Shown: in pieces, positions 45,340-55,306 of the stretch | Position numbering within the stretch: the stretch's first letter is position 1 | How the letters are laid out: every line of letters begins with the position of its first letter | Origin: Candidatus Methanoperedens nitratireducens | Lineage (GTDB): Archaea > Halobacteriota > Methanosarcinia > Methanosarcinales > Methanoperedenaceae | DNA: 64,000 nucleotides | Direction of reading: 5' to 3' | Assembly (NCBI RefSeq): GCF_000685155.1 | Contig: NZ_JMIY01000002.1 | Coordinates: 310,774-374,773, forward strand | The notes under the pieces: model-generated | The model's input: only the letters and a program-made list of their open reading frames with translations | Databases searched by the model: none | What the model was told of the DNA's origin: nothing | Made by a program: the position numbers and the translations under genes

Positions 45340-45489
45340 TTATAATTTAGATAGTGTCTCTTGTATAGTAAATGCATCCATACCGCAGTGAATGCATGAT
45401 ACCATAGCAATTCCTTTAATGAATTCCGCTTTAGTTACTGGCATTTTATGCTTGCATTTTGGGCATTTGTATTGTTTGATAGAGATCAT
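45340..45489 (-). CDS. 49-residue zinc-ribbon protein
   Basis: A small leftward gene encoding MISIKQYKCPKCKHKMPVTK with a second pair CIHCG about 24 residues on. The arrangement CPKC...CIHC is a zinc ribbon. GGGGGT lies eight bases before the ATG. No partner is evident. Confidence 0.65.
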   Translation of the reverse strand: MISIKQYKCPKCKHKMPVTKAEFIKGIAMVSCIHCGMDAFTIQETLSKL

Positions 45490-45708
45490 GCTATTACCCC
45501 CATATTAGCAAAGACGATATCAATTGGTTCTTTATTAGCCTTATTAAAGCTTATATTGTATAAAGCTTACCCTTAGAGAAGTTATTTATCAATTTGCTAT
45601 GTTTTTTGTAAAATAGAAATAAATAGGGTAATAAAAATACTCCTTTTTGTTTATATTCTGATCTTCTCCCCTGAATCTGCCCTGGTAGTCTGAACATTAG
45701 AGTATGTG

Positions 45709-46065
45709 CTACATAGTAACACATCTCTTAATAATCCTGCTTGTGCGCAGCGTCTCCAGTGAGGTGAGCTGTTGATTCGCCTCTGCCTCTGTGACCGTCA
45801 CCAGTACAGTAGATTTCGAGGAAGGTACTATCATAATCCTGTGCTTCCTGAAATAAAAAAAAGTCTCCTCCAGACCCTCTTTATTCATCTCCCCGAGCAC
45901 ATGCCTTATCTGCTTCTCCAGCCAGAACATGGTCTCTAAAAGTTGCTCTCTATACTCTCTGGCTCTGAGGATTACAGGCACACCGTCTATTCTGTAGAGT
46001 ATGCATGCTTCAACCCCCTCGATATCATATAACGCATCCAGGGCCTCCTCAAGTTCTTTTACCAT
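45709..46065 (-). CDS. Roadblock/LC7-like protein
   Basis: A 118-residue protein with the roadblock pattern (EALDALYDIEGVEACILYRI, DGVPVILRAR, then TVLVTVTEAEANQQL). Such proteins are dimeric partners or regulators of small GTPases or ATPases. Its start overlaps the end of the KaiC-like gene by 17 bases, so the pair is coupled and probably forms one complex. Confidence 0.72.
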   Translation of the reverse strand: MVKELEEALDALYDIEGVEACILYRIDGVPVILRAREYREQLLETMFWLEKQIRHVLGEMNKEGLEETFFYFRKHRIMIVPSSKSTVLVTVTEAEANQQLTSLETLRTSRIIKRCVTM

Positions 46066-46978
46066 ATTCTTTATTCTCTTCCCTTATGACCAGATCAAGG
46101 ATTTGTGAAGGATCTTCATTATGTGTCCAGTTCTTCTGCAAAGCTCCGATCCTTGTCGACAATCTCTCTCCGATCGCTCCCATAGCTCTTGACCTTTCGA
46201 TTGCCTCTTTAAATTTCTCATCGAATTTAGTTTTCGGTCTTACTCGATCTATCTGTTTCTCTGATGCCTTTATAACAATTCCCAATCCTGTCTCTATATA
46301 ATAAGGGTAAAGACCAGAATCATGCTTTGAGCCCCTGTGCTTCATGATTCTAAGTGTTCTATCATACATCTCACCAAAACCAAGATTTTGCAGATATATT
46401 ACTGAATCAGCTAAATAGAGGGGCATTGTTGGGCTCTCAGATAAGTACGGCTTATCTATCTGGGACATAATACTGTATGTTGGTGTGACATCTACCGGGT
46501 CCTCAAGCGTTACCAGGGCAGTGCCGATCTTGCGCAATTCCTGGAATATCGTGCTCAGGGATTTTCTCCTCTCTTTTTCAGAATAAAAAGTCGGATATGT
46601 CAATGGATCTATTACTACTCTCAGGTTCTGAGAGGACATTGACCTTTTAATCATCTCTACAAGATCCAGAGCAGGAAATGTGAGATCTTCTCCAAAAAGA
46701 TGGATTATCTTCAGGTTCCCTTGCTCAATATGATCCTCAATCTCTCCCCATCCCATATCCCAGCAGTCCCTGATTATCTGCTCCTCCGACATCTCAAAGG
46801 AGACATAGACTACTTTTTCACTTCGATTGAGGCCAAATAGCGAATACTGTAATGCGAAGGTAGTTTTTCCAACGCCTGTGCCTCCGCGGACTATGTTTAT
46901 AGTATTATCTCGAAAGCCTCTGCCCATCAGATCATCAAGACCATATATTCCCGTAGGGACTCTACCCGTTTTTATCAT
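46049..46978 (-). CDS. KaiC-like ATPase paired with a roadblock protein
   Basis: A 309-residue RecA-fold protein with GRVPTGIYGLDDLMGRGF, Walker A GGTGVGKTTFA, YVSFEMSEEQIIRDCWDMGW and a Walker B region LRVVIDPLTYPTF. The C-terminus has an added helical tail of about 70 residues. It likely reads cell state through ATP and passes it on with the overlapping roadblock partner. In archaea such pairs sit beside motility, gas-vesicle or signalling genes; none is seen here. Confidence 0.82.
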   Translation of the reverse strand: MIKTGRVPTGIYGLDDLMGRGFRDNTINIVRGGTGVGKTTFALQYSLFGLNRSEKVVYVSFEMSEEQIIRDCWDMGWGEIEDHIEQGNLKIIHLFGEDLTFPALDLVEMIKRSMSSQNLRVVIDPLTYPTFYSEKERRKSLSTIFQELRKIGTALVTLEDPVDVTPTYSIMSQIDKPYLSESPTMPLYLADSVIYLQNLGFGEMYDRTLRIMKHRGSKHDSGLYPYYIETGLGIVIKASEKQIDRVRPKTKFDEKFKEAIERSRAMGAIGERLSTRIGALQKNWTHNEDPSQILDLVIREENKEYGKRT

Positions 46979-47048
46979 CTATTAGTCTCCAACGTATATG
47001 TTTGGAGCATATTTATAGTTTTGCTACAATAACTAAAATGATTGATAG

Positions 47049-47288
47049 TTATTTTTCCAGCGTGCTCTCTTCCTGCAACTCAAATGGCTCAGATCCCAAT
47101 CCATTATTCTCTTCTATTAGTTTATCCACTCTTTGCTGGGCATTTTTCAACATGGTATCGCATTCTCTGACAAGTCTTATTCCCTTATCAAAAAGCAAAA
47201 GACTCTCATCAAGAGAAAGCTGCCCTTGCTCAAGCCTTTCTACTATGTTCTCAAGTTCCATAAGTGACTCTTCAAAGCTCATTTCCAT
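47049..47288 (-). CDS. xseB: Exodeoxyribonuclease VII small subunit
   Basis: A 79-residue helical protein with [20 protein letters not shown] and LSLDESLLLFDKGI, the XseB signature. Several copies bind the large subunit. Its start overlaps the end of xseA by ten bases. Exonuclease VII is bacterial in origin and occurs in some Methanosarcinales, presumably by transfer. Confidence 0.92.
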   Translation of the reverse strand: MEMSFEESLMELENIVERLEQGQLSLDESLLLFDKGIRLVRECDTMLKNAQQRVDKLIEENNGLGSEPFELQEESTLEK

Positions 47289-48496
47289 TTGTATACCTCC
47301 TTATCATTTACATTGCACCTGATCCTTCCATCATTTACAATTATCTGAATCTCATCCTGTTTTTCAACATCATGGATACTTCTTAGAGGTATCTTATCTG
47401 GTAGCTTTAACACTATGCTGTAACCCCTTGAGAGAGTACCAAGCGGACTGACCGCATCAAGTTTACTCGTATGTACCATGAATAAAGATGCCTTCGTATC
47501 CAGTATCCTCCTTATACCCAGGGTCTGTCTCTGGGCGATTTCATCAATATACTGCATATAATGTGATAATCGTTCCATGAGTAGATACGGCTCTATATCA
47601 GCCCTTAACCCGGATAGATGAGATATTCTGTCATTCAGGATGTATCGTTGCTTTTCGATTAACCTGTACTTTAACCTGTTGATTTGATTGAGCAGCTCCT
47701 GCCTATCAGGGACGGCGATCTCTGCTGCAGCGGATGGGGTCGGAGCACGACGATCTGCTACAAAATCGGCAATAGTATAATCTGTCTCATGTCCCACGGC
47801 AGATATAATCGGGATCTTTGAATTGAAGATCGCCCGCGCCACAATCTCTTCATTGAAAGCCCAGAGATCCTCTATAGAACCTCCGCCCCTGCCCATGATT
47901 ATCAGATCAACACCAGTGTTGTTCAGCACAGAGATTGAGCGCACTATGCTTTTAGCAGCAGTCTCGCCCTGCACTATCGTAGGGATAAATAACACGCTTG
48001 TGGGGTACCGGCGTTTTATAACAGTCAGTATATCATGAAGGACGGCCCCCGTAGGTGATGTTGCCACGCCTATCTTCTTTGGGAATCTTGGCAGTGGTTT
48101 TTTATGCACAGGAGAGAACAAACCCTCGCTCTCAAGTTTATTCTTTAATTGCTCATATGCCTTGTAAAGTTCCCCGATGCCATCAGGTCGAATCGCTCTT
48201 ACCTTGAACTGGTACTGGCCTCTTTGCTCATATACATCTATATCTCCAAGGATAATCACCTTCATTCCGTATCTGGGCTCAAACCTTAGGTTCTGACCGT
48301 ACCATCTAAACATAACGCACTGCAACTGGCTGCTCTTATCCTTTAATGTAAAATAGCGATGGCCAGAGCTATGGTTTGTGAAGTTCGATATCTCACCCCT
48401 TATCCATACATCATTCAGTTGACTGCCTGTTAGTATACTCTTTACCGCCAGGGTAAACTCGTGGACAGCATAGATGCCTTTCTCTTCAAAGAGCAT
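47279..48496 (-). CDS. xseA: Exodeoxyribonuclease VII large subunit
   Basis: A 405-residue nuclease that degrades single-stranded DNA from both ends. The N-terminal OB-fold ([20 protein letters not shown]) is followed by the catalytic domain with [32 protein letters not shown] and [22 protein letters not shown] as far as the family motif goes, and a coiled-coil tail. Slightly shorter than the bacterial enzyme of about 450. Confidence 0.94.
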   Translation of the reverse strand: MLFEEKGIYAVHEFTLAVKSILTGSQLNDVWIRGEISNFTNHSSGHRYFTLKDKSSQLQCVMFRWYGQNLRFEPRYGMKVIILGDIDVYEQRGQYQFKVRAIRPDGIGELYKAYEQLKNKLESEGLFSPVHKKPLPRFPKKIGVATSPTGAVLHDILTVIKRRYPTSVLFIPTIVQGETAAKSIVRSISVLNNTGVDLIIMGRGGGSIEDLWAFNEEIVARAIFNSKIPIISAVGHETDYTIADFVADRRAPTPSAAAEIAVPDRQELLNQINRLKYRLIEKQRYILNDRISHLSGLRADIEPYLLMERLSHYMQYIDEIAQRQTLGIRRILDTKASLFMVHTSKLDAVSPLGTLSRGYSIVLKLPDKIPLRSIHDVEKQDEIQIIVNDGRIRCNVNDKEVYKWK

Positions 48497-48556
48497 GGCC
48501 TTAGAATCTACCCTGGTAGTTATCTGGTTTACTATAGCAAGGTGAAAGTATTCGAA

Positions 48557-49015
48557 TTAAGAGAGATAATTATCAAGCGATATAGTACCCTCCAGCTCTT
48601 CCTTGTCGATCAGGGCCGCAGAGAGTACGCTTTCCCTGACATGGATTGGTGCATCACAGCGAAGCGCAATGGCTATGCAATCGCTCGGTCTTGCATCTAA
48701 CTCAAATTTCTTCTCATCCATCGAGACAGACATTCTTGCATAGTAAACTCCATCGTTCAGTTCATCTATAAGAATATCATCGATCTTTGAACTCGTGCGC
48801 TCAAGCAGAGAAATAAAAAGATCATGCGTCATCGGTCTTGGCGGGATCTCATGATTTAAAGCAGCGTTTATGGATATCGCCTCAGATAATCCGATATATA
48901 TTGGCATTATGCGTTTTGCACCGTCTTCAAGAAGCACCAGCGGCACCGGGCCACCCTGTTTCTCAATGAGATACACACCTTTTATAGTAACTGGCAGAAT
49001 TGTCCCGTTCATCAT
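48557..49015 (-). CDS. DUF151 bifunctional nuclease-like protein
   Basis: A 152-residue protein of the DUF151 family (PVPLVLLEDGAKRIMPIYIG, DLFISLLERTSSKID, and DARPSDCIAIALRCDAPIHV). Plant and bacterial relatives show nuclease activity. It is the next leftward gene upstream of xseA, with about 60 bases between, and may share its promoter. Confidence 0.88.
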   Translation of the reverse strand: MMNGTILPVTIKGVYLIEKQGGPVPLVLLEDGAKRIMPIYIGLSEAISINAALNHEIPPRPMTHDLFISLLERTSSKIDDILIDELNDGVYYARMSVSMDEKKFELDARPSDCIAIALRCDAPIHVRESVLSAALIDKEELEGTISLDNYLS

Positions 49016-49104
49016 AGTATTATTAATAGGAGGGATAATAAGTTTTCCTATAGCACATTAAAAAACTTTATATGGGATAAAACAATAAGACAGTGGGTGA
49101 TATT

Positions 49105-49350
49105 ATGTCTTCAACAAGTAATATATTAAAGATGTTGGCAGGTATAGTTATCCTGGCGATTGGTGTTATCTGGTACACTGGCCCTCAGATAGGTGGATTC
49201 TTTGGCTACTGGGAAGAACTTAAAATTCTATTGAAAGGCACTATCGGTCTCTTTCTCCTGTTCGTAGGATTGATCATCGCATGGATGGGCTATGACGATT
49301 ACAAGATGGATATAGAGATGGCAAAGGAAAAGAAAGAAGCCAAAGAATAA
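49105..49350 (+). CDS. 81-residue two-helix membrane protein
   Basis: A small protein with two membrane helices (LKMLAGIVILAIGVIWY and LLKGTIGLFLLFVGLIIAWM), a loop of about 17 residues and a charged tail (DIEMAKEKKEAKE). A TATA box (ACTTTATATGG, about 49067) and GGTGAT before the ATG support it. A GTG at 49093 in frame is less likely. Function unknown. Confidence 0.7.
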   Translation: MSSTSNILKMLAGIVILAIGVIWYTGPQIGGFFGYWEELKILLKGTIGLFLLFVGLIIAWMGYDDYKMDIEMAKEKKEAKE

Positions 49351-49457
49351 TCCAGATAACTAAAAGCAATCAATCTTCATTTGATTTTTATTAAATTTTT
49401 CAACGTATAGGAAAGTATAAACGCATTTCTTCCTCCTCATCTTGAAATCTGATAGTC

Positions 49458-49533
49458 TAAAAACAACGAACATAAACGAACTGGAACGAACTCTTGGAGT
49501 TCGTTTTGAGTTAGTATAAGTTCGTTGTTAATA
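49458..49533. repeat. Dispersed hairpin repeat, copy B
   Basis: AACAACGAAC, two further ACGAACT units, a short loop, and GAGTTCGT-TTTGAGTTAGT-ATAAGTTCGTTGTT form a long imperfect hairpin with matching ends. Only the hairpin part is shared with copies A and C. The right arm runs into the end of the rnhB gene and supplies its last codons and stop. Confidence 0.75.
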
Positions 49534-50173
49534 ATTTTGCCCCCGCAGGGGCTTTCTTGAGTAGCCTCTTTGCAGTTTCCCATGAGCTTCTCGAAAATTC
49601 CGGAAGTGAACCATGATCTGCAATCCATTTCTCAAGGAACCTGATAGTCTTTTGGTCTGAGGGATATCCGCTTCCAATCTCAGAACCAACTCTTTTTTCT
49701 ATTTCTTTAATCAATGCATCCCTTTGCACTTTTGCAAGGATGGAGGCCGCTGATACGATCGGGTATTTCTTATCTGCATCGTGTTCAGATGTGATCCCTA
49801 TCTCCCCTGTATATTTTCTCTTTATATTCTCCCCGAAGCGCAGAGCGTTAATATCTGCTGCATCCACTACAGCATGTCCCGGTCTTAGCTCATCAAGGAC
49901 TTTCACAAAGCATGCTACCATTATTTCATTCATTGTCATTACTTTTCTAAGTTCATCGATCTGGAGGGGGCTGACCTCCAGAATATAATACCTGTCTGCA
50001 AGCTCCTTAATCCTGATTGCAAGAGCCTCCCGCCTTTTAGGTGTCAATTGTTTTGAATCTTTTACACCAAGGCTAACCAGTGCACCAAGTTCTTTCTCAT
50101 CCAGCAGTACACCTGCAACGCACATGGGGCCAAGTACAGGCCCTTTTCCTGCCTCATCTATTCCTGCAATCAT
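49511..50173 (-). CDS. rnhB: Ribonuclease HII
   Basis: A 220-residue enzyme that cuts RNA in RNA-DNA hybrids. The active-site motif is GIDEAGKGPVLGPMCVAGV. VVDAADINALRF and SEHDADKKYPIVSAASILAKV carry the remaining acidic residues. The last residues (TTNLY) are encoded by the right arm of hairpin repeat B, so the repeat has replaced or extended the natural C-terminus without breaking the gene. Confidence 0.94.
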   Translation of the reverse strand: MIAGIDEAGKGPVLGPMCVAGVLLDEKELGALVSLGVKDSKQLTPKRREALAIRIKELADRYYILEVSPLQIDELRKVMTMNEIMVACFVKVLDELRPGHAVVDAADINALRFGENIKRKYTGEIGITSEHDADKKYPIVSAASILAKVQRDALIKEIEKRVGSEIGSGYPSDQKTIRFLEKWIADHGSLPEFSRSSWETAKRLLKKAPAGAKLLTTNLY

Positions 50174-50183
50174 TAAAACTCAT

Positions 50184-50711
50184 CTACAGTGCTTTATCTG
50201 AACTTGTTATTTCTGCACCATAGATGTTTTTCATGTATTTAATTGCCTGTTCCTGGTCTCTTTCATCTATCGAAGCAGTGCAATCCTGGGGCACGATTGT
50301 TCTGTACCCTGAGAAATAAGCATGACCGACATTATTCTGAACACAGATATCTGTACTGACACCAAGAATAATCAGGGTATCAACGCCCAGCCTTTTAAGA
50401 ACGGATGGGAGTTCAGTATCAACAAACCCGCTGTACCATCTCTTCTCGATTACAATATCGGTCTTCTCAGGTTTGAGCTCTGGTACTATCTCTGAGCCTC
50501 TTGTGCCTTTCATGGCATGCTCTCCCCAGATATTCATCTCCCTATCAGTTGCAGTGTGGGCATCACGCAGATATATAATCGGAATGCCCTGCTCTCTTGC
50601 CTTTTTTATAAGGTTCGCTACGTTCGGCACGATTCTCTGTGCCTGAGCGCTTCCGAGTTTTCCAGTAACAAAATCATTTATCATGTCCACGACGATAATT
50701 GCTTTCTTCAT
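50184..50711 (-). CDS. Isochorismatase-family cysteine hydrolase
   Basis: A 175-residue hydrolase with the catalytic triad visible: Asp in VVDMINDF, Lys in VIEKRWYSGF and Cys in GVSTDICVQN. Relatives include nicotinamidase; the substrate is not certain. I choose the ATG at 50711 (MKKAIIVVDM), the normal family start. Ends 10 bases before rnhB. Confidence 0.87.
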   Translation of the reverse strand: MKKAIIVVDMINDFVTGKLGSAQAQRIVPNVANLIKKAREQGIPIIYLRDAHTATDREMNIWGEHAMKGTRGSEIVPELKPEKTDIVIEKRWYSGFVDTELPSVLKRLGVDTLIILGVSTDICVQNNVGHAYFSGYRTIVPQDCTASIDERDQEQAIKYMKNIYGAEITSSDKAL

Positions 50712-50786
50712 GCTTCCACTCAGGATTAATGTTAGCATATATTTACTTAAGTCTTTGTGTTACTTAATGTATATAATTGACGATAA

Positions 50787-50944
50787 TGATAAATATAAAT
50801 AACATTTAAGTATATTAGTGTGGATTATGGGGTTAAACACATTAGTGGAACAAGATCTGAAACAGAATTGGTAAATTATAATATTAAGATAAGCAGTCAG
50901 GACAGGAGAGCCAATAAACTATTCACAATCATTGGAGATAATAG
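50787..50944 (+). promoter_or_regulatory. Promoter and long leader of the cdh operon
   Basis: GATAAATATAAATAA (50787-50801) is a TATA-rich region about 145-155 bases before the cdhA ATG at 50945, so the mRNA has a leader of over 100 bases. TTGGAGATAATAG contains the GGAG ribosome-binding site. In Methanosarcina the cdh genes also have long leaders that take part in regulation; the same may hold here. No clear hairpin is seen. Confidence 0.45.
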
Positions 50945-53323
50945 ATGATAATTAAGAAAGGAAGTTTCGTAATAGAAGGACTGGAAAATGTTCAGATAAA
51001 CATAGGCAGGATAGTTGAGCACGGGCATGAAGCCGGGTCTGAGGTGGAGGGACCTACGCCCAGACCTGAGATTATAAGCTTAAGAGACTGGGACTATCGC
51101 CTGCTTGATAGATATAATCCTGTATACACACCCACAAGCGATATGTGCGATTACTGTACATATGGAAAATGCGACCTAACAGGCAACAAGGAGGGAGCAT
51201 GCGGCATTGACCTTGAGGGACAATCCGCAAGACAGGCCCTGATTACAAGCATAATGGGAGCAGCATGCCACACCGCCCACGGGCGCCATCTCCTTAATTA
51301 CCTTATTAAAAAATATGGCGAAGATCATCCTATAGATGTTGGCCCAAGCAATTTAAAAGCCCCGCTTACAGAGACAATAATGGGCATTCAGCCAGTAACC
51401 ATAGGCGATTTTCTTCCCGTGCTTGACTATGTTGAAGAGCAATTGACCCAGCTTACCGCTGCTGCCAATACAGGACAGGAGGGCGCAGCGCGGGATTTTG
51501 AATCCAAGGCTCTTCATGCAGGAATGCTTGATCTTCTGGGGATGGAAGTGGCTGATATCATCCAGATCTCATGCATGGGACTTCCAAAATCAGATGAGAA
51601 AACACCCATGGCAGAGATAGGGATGGGCATCCTTGATACCCAAAAGCCTGTGGTAATATGCGTGGGGCACAATATTGCTGCACCAGCGTATATTCTTGAT
51701 TATATGGATAGAGAAGGGTTGTTTGATAAAATAGAGATTGCAGGACTGTGCTGTACTGCCCATGATATGACCCGGTATAACAAGACCGCCAAGGTCATCG
51801 GCACTATGAGCAAGGAATTAAAATATATTAGGTCAGGCATACCCGATGTACTTGTTACTGATGAGCAGTGCGTTCGGGCAGATATATTGAAGGAAGCAAA
51901 AAGACTTCATATTCCGGTAATAGCCACCAATGAAAAAATCACATATGGTCTGCCTGACCGCTCAAATGACAGCGTTGATGCTATTATAGATGACCTTGTG
52001 AGCGGAAAACACGCAGGTGCTCTGATCCTTGATCTTGAGAAGGTAGGAGACCTGGTTCCAAAGCTTGCCATGAAAATGGGGCCCATAAGGAAAGCCAAAG
52101 GATTGACTGCGCTTCCAGATGAGGATGAATTCAAGAGACTCGTTGCGAAATGCACAAAGTGCCTTCAGTGCACCAGGGACTGTCCACAGGGCCTGCCTAT
52201 AGCGGATGCGATGGTGGCGGCAGTAAGCGGCGACCTTGCGCCATTTGAGATACTGCACGACAAATGCGTGGGATGTGGTCGGTGCGATTACAGTTGCCCT
52301 GTTGATATCCCTGTGCTGAATGTTATCGAGAAGGCATCCCAGCGTGTAATAAGAGAAGAGAGGGGCAAGGTCAGGATTGGAAGAGGACAGATAGGCGACC
52401 CCGAGATACGTGAAGAAGGGAGAAACCTTGTACTCGGCACCACACCTGGCGTGCTTGCCTTTGTAGGCTGCGGCAATTATCCCGACGGTACAAGAGATGT
52501 ATACGATGTGGTTGAAGAGATGCTCCAGCGCAGTTATATCATCGTATCATCAGGCTGCGCTGCAATGGATATAGGAATGTATAAGGATAAGGAAGGAAAA
52601 ACACTCTATGAGCGCTATCCTGGCAGGTTTATAAAAGGTAATCTTCTGAACACAGGCTCATGCGTTTCAAATGCTCACATCGCTGCAACCACGATAAAAG
52701 TGGCATCCATATTCGCAGGAAGAAAAACGAAAGGAAACTGGGAGGAGATTGCTGATTATGTGCTGAACAGAATTGGAGCGGTTGGGGTAGCCTGGGGCGC
52801 GTACTCGCAGAAGGCTTTTGCGATCGCCACAGGATGCAACAGGCTTGGCATTCCTGTAGTTGCAGGGCCGCACGGGACTAAATACAGGCGAGCTTTCATA
52901 GGCAAACCCTACAGGAAAGAGAACTGGAATATACTGGATGCAAGGGATGGCTCTGTGGTCAATGTTGAACCTGCACCTGAACATCTCCTGATCACGGCAG
53001 GGACAAAAGAAGAGCTGATGCCGCTTCTTGCAAAACTGTGCTTCAGGCCAAGCGATAACAGCCTTGGAAGGGCTATCAAACTCACACACTATATAGAACT
53101 GAGTGAAAAGTACCTCAAAAAGATGCCTGATGACTGGCATACATATGTACGAAGCGAGGCCGATCTCCCTGTTGCGAAGAGGGAGCAGCTCATTAAGTTG
53201 CTTGAGGGGAAGGGATGGAAGATCGACTGGGATAAGAAAAAGATAACAGAAGGACCGCTGAGGAAGGTCGACGTCTCATTCCAGCCTACCAATGTTCCCA
53301 GGCTGTGCAAAGGAGGTAAATAA
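50945..53323 (+). CDS. cdhA: CO dehydrogenase/acetyl-CoA synthase, alpha subunit
   Basis: A 792-residue nickel-iron CO dehydrogenase subunit. It interconverts CO and CO2 in the ACDS complex. [13 protein letters not shown]...CGID near the N-terminus holds the B and D cluster ligands. Later come ferredoxin-like motifs [13 protein letters not shown] and [16 protein letters not shown], a mark of the archaeal subunit, and nickel-cluster ligands further on ([28 protein letters not shown]). GGAGGTAAATAAATG joins it to cdhB. Confidence 0.97.
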   Translation: MIIKKGSFVIEGLENVQINIGRIVEHGHEAGSEVEGPTPRPEIISLRDWDYRLLDRYNPVYTPTSDMCDYCTYGKCDLTGNKEGACGIDLEGQSARQALITSIMGAACHTAHGRHLLNYLIKKYGEDHPIDVGPSNLKAPLTETIMGIQPVTIGDFLPVLDYVEEQLTQLTAAANTGQEGAARDFESKALHAGMLDLLGMEVADIIQISCMGLPKSDEKTPMAEIGMGILDTQKPVVICVGHNIAAPAYILDYMDREGLFDKIEIAGLCCTAHDMTRYNKTAKVIGTMSKELKYIRSGIPDVLVTDEQCVRADILKEAKRLHIPVIATNEKITYGLPDRSNDSVDAIIDDLVSGKHAGALILDLEKVGDLVPKLAMKMGPIRKAKGLTALPDEDEFKRLVAKCTKCLQCTRDCPQGLPIADAMVAAVSGDLAPFEILHDKCVGCGRCDYSCPVDIPVLNVIEKASQRVIREERGKVRIGRGQIGDPEIREEGRNLVLGTTPGVLAFVGCGNYPDGTRDVYDVVEEMLQRSYIIVSSGCAAMDIGMYKDKEGKTLYERYPGRFIKGNLLNTGSCVSNAHIAATTIKVASIFAGRKTKGNWEEIADYVLNRIGAVGVAWGAYSQKAFAIATGCNRLGIPVVAGPHGTKYRRAFIGKPYRKENWNILDARDGSVVNVEPAPEHLLITAGTKEELMPLLAKLCFRPSDNSLGRAIKLTHYIELSEKYLKKMPDDWHTYVRSEADLPVAKREQLIKLLEGKGWKIDWDKKKITEGPLRKVDVSFQPTNVPRLCKGGK

Positions 53324-53875
53324 ATGACTTCGGCTGTAAAGGCAATAGATACAACGCGCCAGGCAGTACCCTTTGACACAGGCAATATCCCCGGGCCGAA
53401 GATGGCAAAAGCTGTGATGCCTTCTGTAGCAGGAAAAATGCTTGCAAAAGCAAAGCGGCCGCTTCTGATCGTGGGCTCTGAGGTTCACGACAGGGATGTG
53501 CTTGAAAGAGCAGTTGCAATAGGACAAACAGGAGTTCAGATAGCTGCTGTTGGGAACGCCTACACGTCCCTCGGAGATAAAGGGCTTGATGTCCACTACG
53601 AGAACATGCACGCACTTGCATCGTACCTGTGCGATCCCGGCTGGCCTGGATTTGATGGAAAAGGCGGATACGACCTTGTGGCATTTTTTGGGATAACATA
53701 TTATTACGCATCGCAGGCTATATCGGCCATTAAGAATTTCTCAGGAATAAAAGTAATATCTATGGATAGGTACTATCACCCGAATGCAGATATGTCGTTC
53801 GGTAACCTGAAGAACGATGTGTTTATTGCAGCGCTTGATGAGATTATAGCAGAGTTACGAAAAGATAAACAATAA
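53324..53875 (+). CDS. cdhB: CO dehydrogenase/acetyl-CoA synthase, epsilon subunit
   Basis: A 183-residue subunit that binds the alpha subunit and is thought to aid electron transfer. It has the GPKMAKAVMPSVAGKMLAKA start and a Rossmann-like body (RPLLIVGSEVHDRDVLERA) with the YDLVAFFGITYYYASQ region. Encoded immediately after cdhA and six bases before cdhC. Confidence 0.94.
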   Translation: MTSAVKAIDTTRQAVPFDTGNIPGPKMAKAVMPSVAGKMLAKAKRPLLIVGSEVHDRDVLERAVAIGQTGVQIAAVGNAYTSLGDKGLDVHYENMHALASYLCDPGWPGFDGKGGYDLVAFFGITYYYASQAISAIKNFSGIKVISMDRYYHPNADMSFGNLKNDVFIAALDEIIAELRKDKQ

Positions 53876-53881
53876 GACAGG

Positions 53882-55306
53882 ATGAAGATTATGGCAAATG
53901 AATTTCCCTTTGAAATCTCACCCATGTTTGAGGGTGAGCGTGTACGAAAAGATGATATGTATGTTGAACTCGCAGGACCGAAGTCGCGGGGATTTGAGCT
54001 TGTCAGGGCAGCAGGTCTGGATGAGATCGAGGATGGAAAGTTTACCCTCATCGGACCTGACCTGCCCGATATGCAGGAGGGTTCACGACACCCCTATGTA
54101 ATGATCTACCGGATCGCTGGCAAATTAGTCGAGCCTGACCTTGAGGCAATAGTGGAGCGGCGAAACCATGATTTCCAGAACTATATCCAGGGGTATATGC
54201 ACTTGAACCAGCGCTATGATGTCTGGGTGCGGATAAGCAATGATTCAATTAAAAAAGGACTAAAATCGTTTGAGCAGATAGCCAGAGCGACTATGATGCT
54301 TTTTAAGAATGAGCTGCCTTTTATTGAGAAAATAGAGGCCACTTATATCACAGACCCTGATGAGGTTGAGAAGCAAAGGGCTGAGGCCGTAAAAATCTAC
54401 GATGCAAGGGATGCAAGGACGCGAGGTCTGCATGATGAGGATGTGGATGTGTTCTACGGCTGTACATTGTGCCAGAGCTTTGCACCCACGAATGTATGCG
54501 TTGTGACCCCGGACAGGATATCCTTATGCGGAGCAATCAACTGGTTTGATGGGCGTGCTGCTGCCAAGGTAGATCCAGAGGGCCCGCAGTTCGCCATACA
54601 AAAAGGTGAAGTCCTTGATGAGACCGGAGGAGAATATTCAGGTGTCAATGAGAAAGCCGCCTCTCTATCAGGGGGCGAATATACCCGCATTAAGCTTCAT
54701 TCGTTCTTCGAATACCCGCATACAAGCTGCGGATGCTTTGAGGTAGTGGGATTCTATATTCCTGAGGTGGACGGTATCGCATGGGTTGACCGCGATTTCA
54801 GCGGCAATGCGCCAAACGGTCTTGCCTTCTCAACAATGGCCGGCCAGACAGGCGGAGGAAAGCAGATCATAGGTTTTCTTGGCGTTGGAATAAACTATTT
54901 CCGCTCGCCCAAGTTCATACAGGCTGACGGAGGCTGGAACCGGGTTGTCTGGATGCCAAAGAACCTGAGGGAGAAAATAAATGCAGATATACCTCCTGAG
55001 CTTGTGGATAAGATACCTACAGAGGAAGAAGTCAATGACTTAAAGACCCTTCGGGATTATCTTGAGAAAAAACAGCACCCTATAACCCAGCGCTGGGCAA
55101 AGGAAGAGGCAGCATCTGAGGCAGCGCCAGGTGAGACTGCAGCGGCAGCAGCACCAACATGGTCAATGCCTGCGCCTGCTATGGGAATGCCTGCTGGAAT
55201 GCCTGCAATGCCGCAGTTCCAGCTCGGAGGCGAGGGTGTGAAGCTTGTTTTCAAGAACGCAAAGATTACTATTGACCGCATTATACTTCGAGGCAAAGAG
55301 AAATAG
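53882..55306 (+). CDS. cdhC: Acetyl-CoA synthase, beta subunit
   Basis: A 474-residue subunit carrying the A-cluster. YGCTLCQSFAPTNVCVVTPDR and HTSCGCFE provide the cysteines, and GGKQIIGFLGVGINYF follows. The C-terminus has an Ala-Pro-Met-rich hinge (about 405-450) and a small domain (GVKLVFKNAKITIDRI), as in Methanosarcina. It makes acetyl-CoA from methyl, CO and CoA. cdhD and cdhE are not in the window. Confidence 0.97.
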   Translation: MKIMANEFPFEISPMFEGERVRKDDMYVELAGPKSRGFELVRAAGLDEIEDGKFTLIGPDLPDMQEGSRHPYVMIYRIAGKLVEPDLEAIVERRNHDFQNYIQGYMHLNQRYDVWVRISNDSIKKGLKSFEQIARATMMLFKNELPFIEKIEATYITDPDEVEKQRAEAVKIYDARDARTRGLHDEDVDVFYGCTLCQSFAPTNVCVVTPDRISLCGAINWFDGRAAAKVDPEGPQFAIQKGEVLDETGGEYSGVNEKAASLSGGEYTRIKLHSFFEYPHTSCGCFEVVGFYIPEVDGIAWVDRDFSGNAPNGLAFSTMAGQTGGGKQIIGFLGVGINYFRSPKFIQADGGWNRVVWMPKNLREKINADIPPELVDKIPTEEEVNDLKTLRDYLEKKQHPITQRWAKEEAASEAAPGETAAAAAPTWSMPAPAMGMPAGMPAMPQFQLGGEGVKLVFKNAKITIDRIILRGKEK

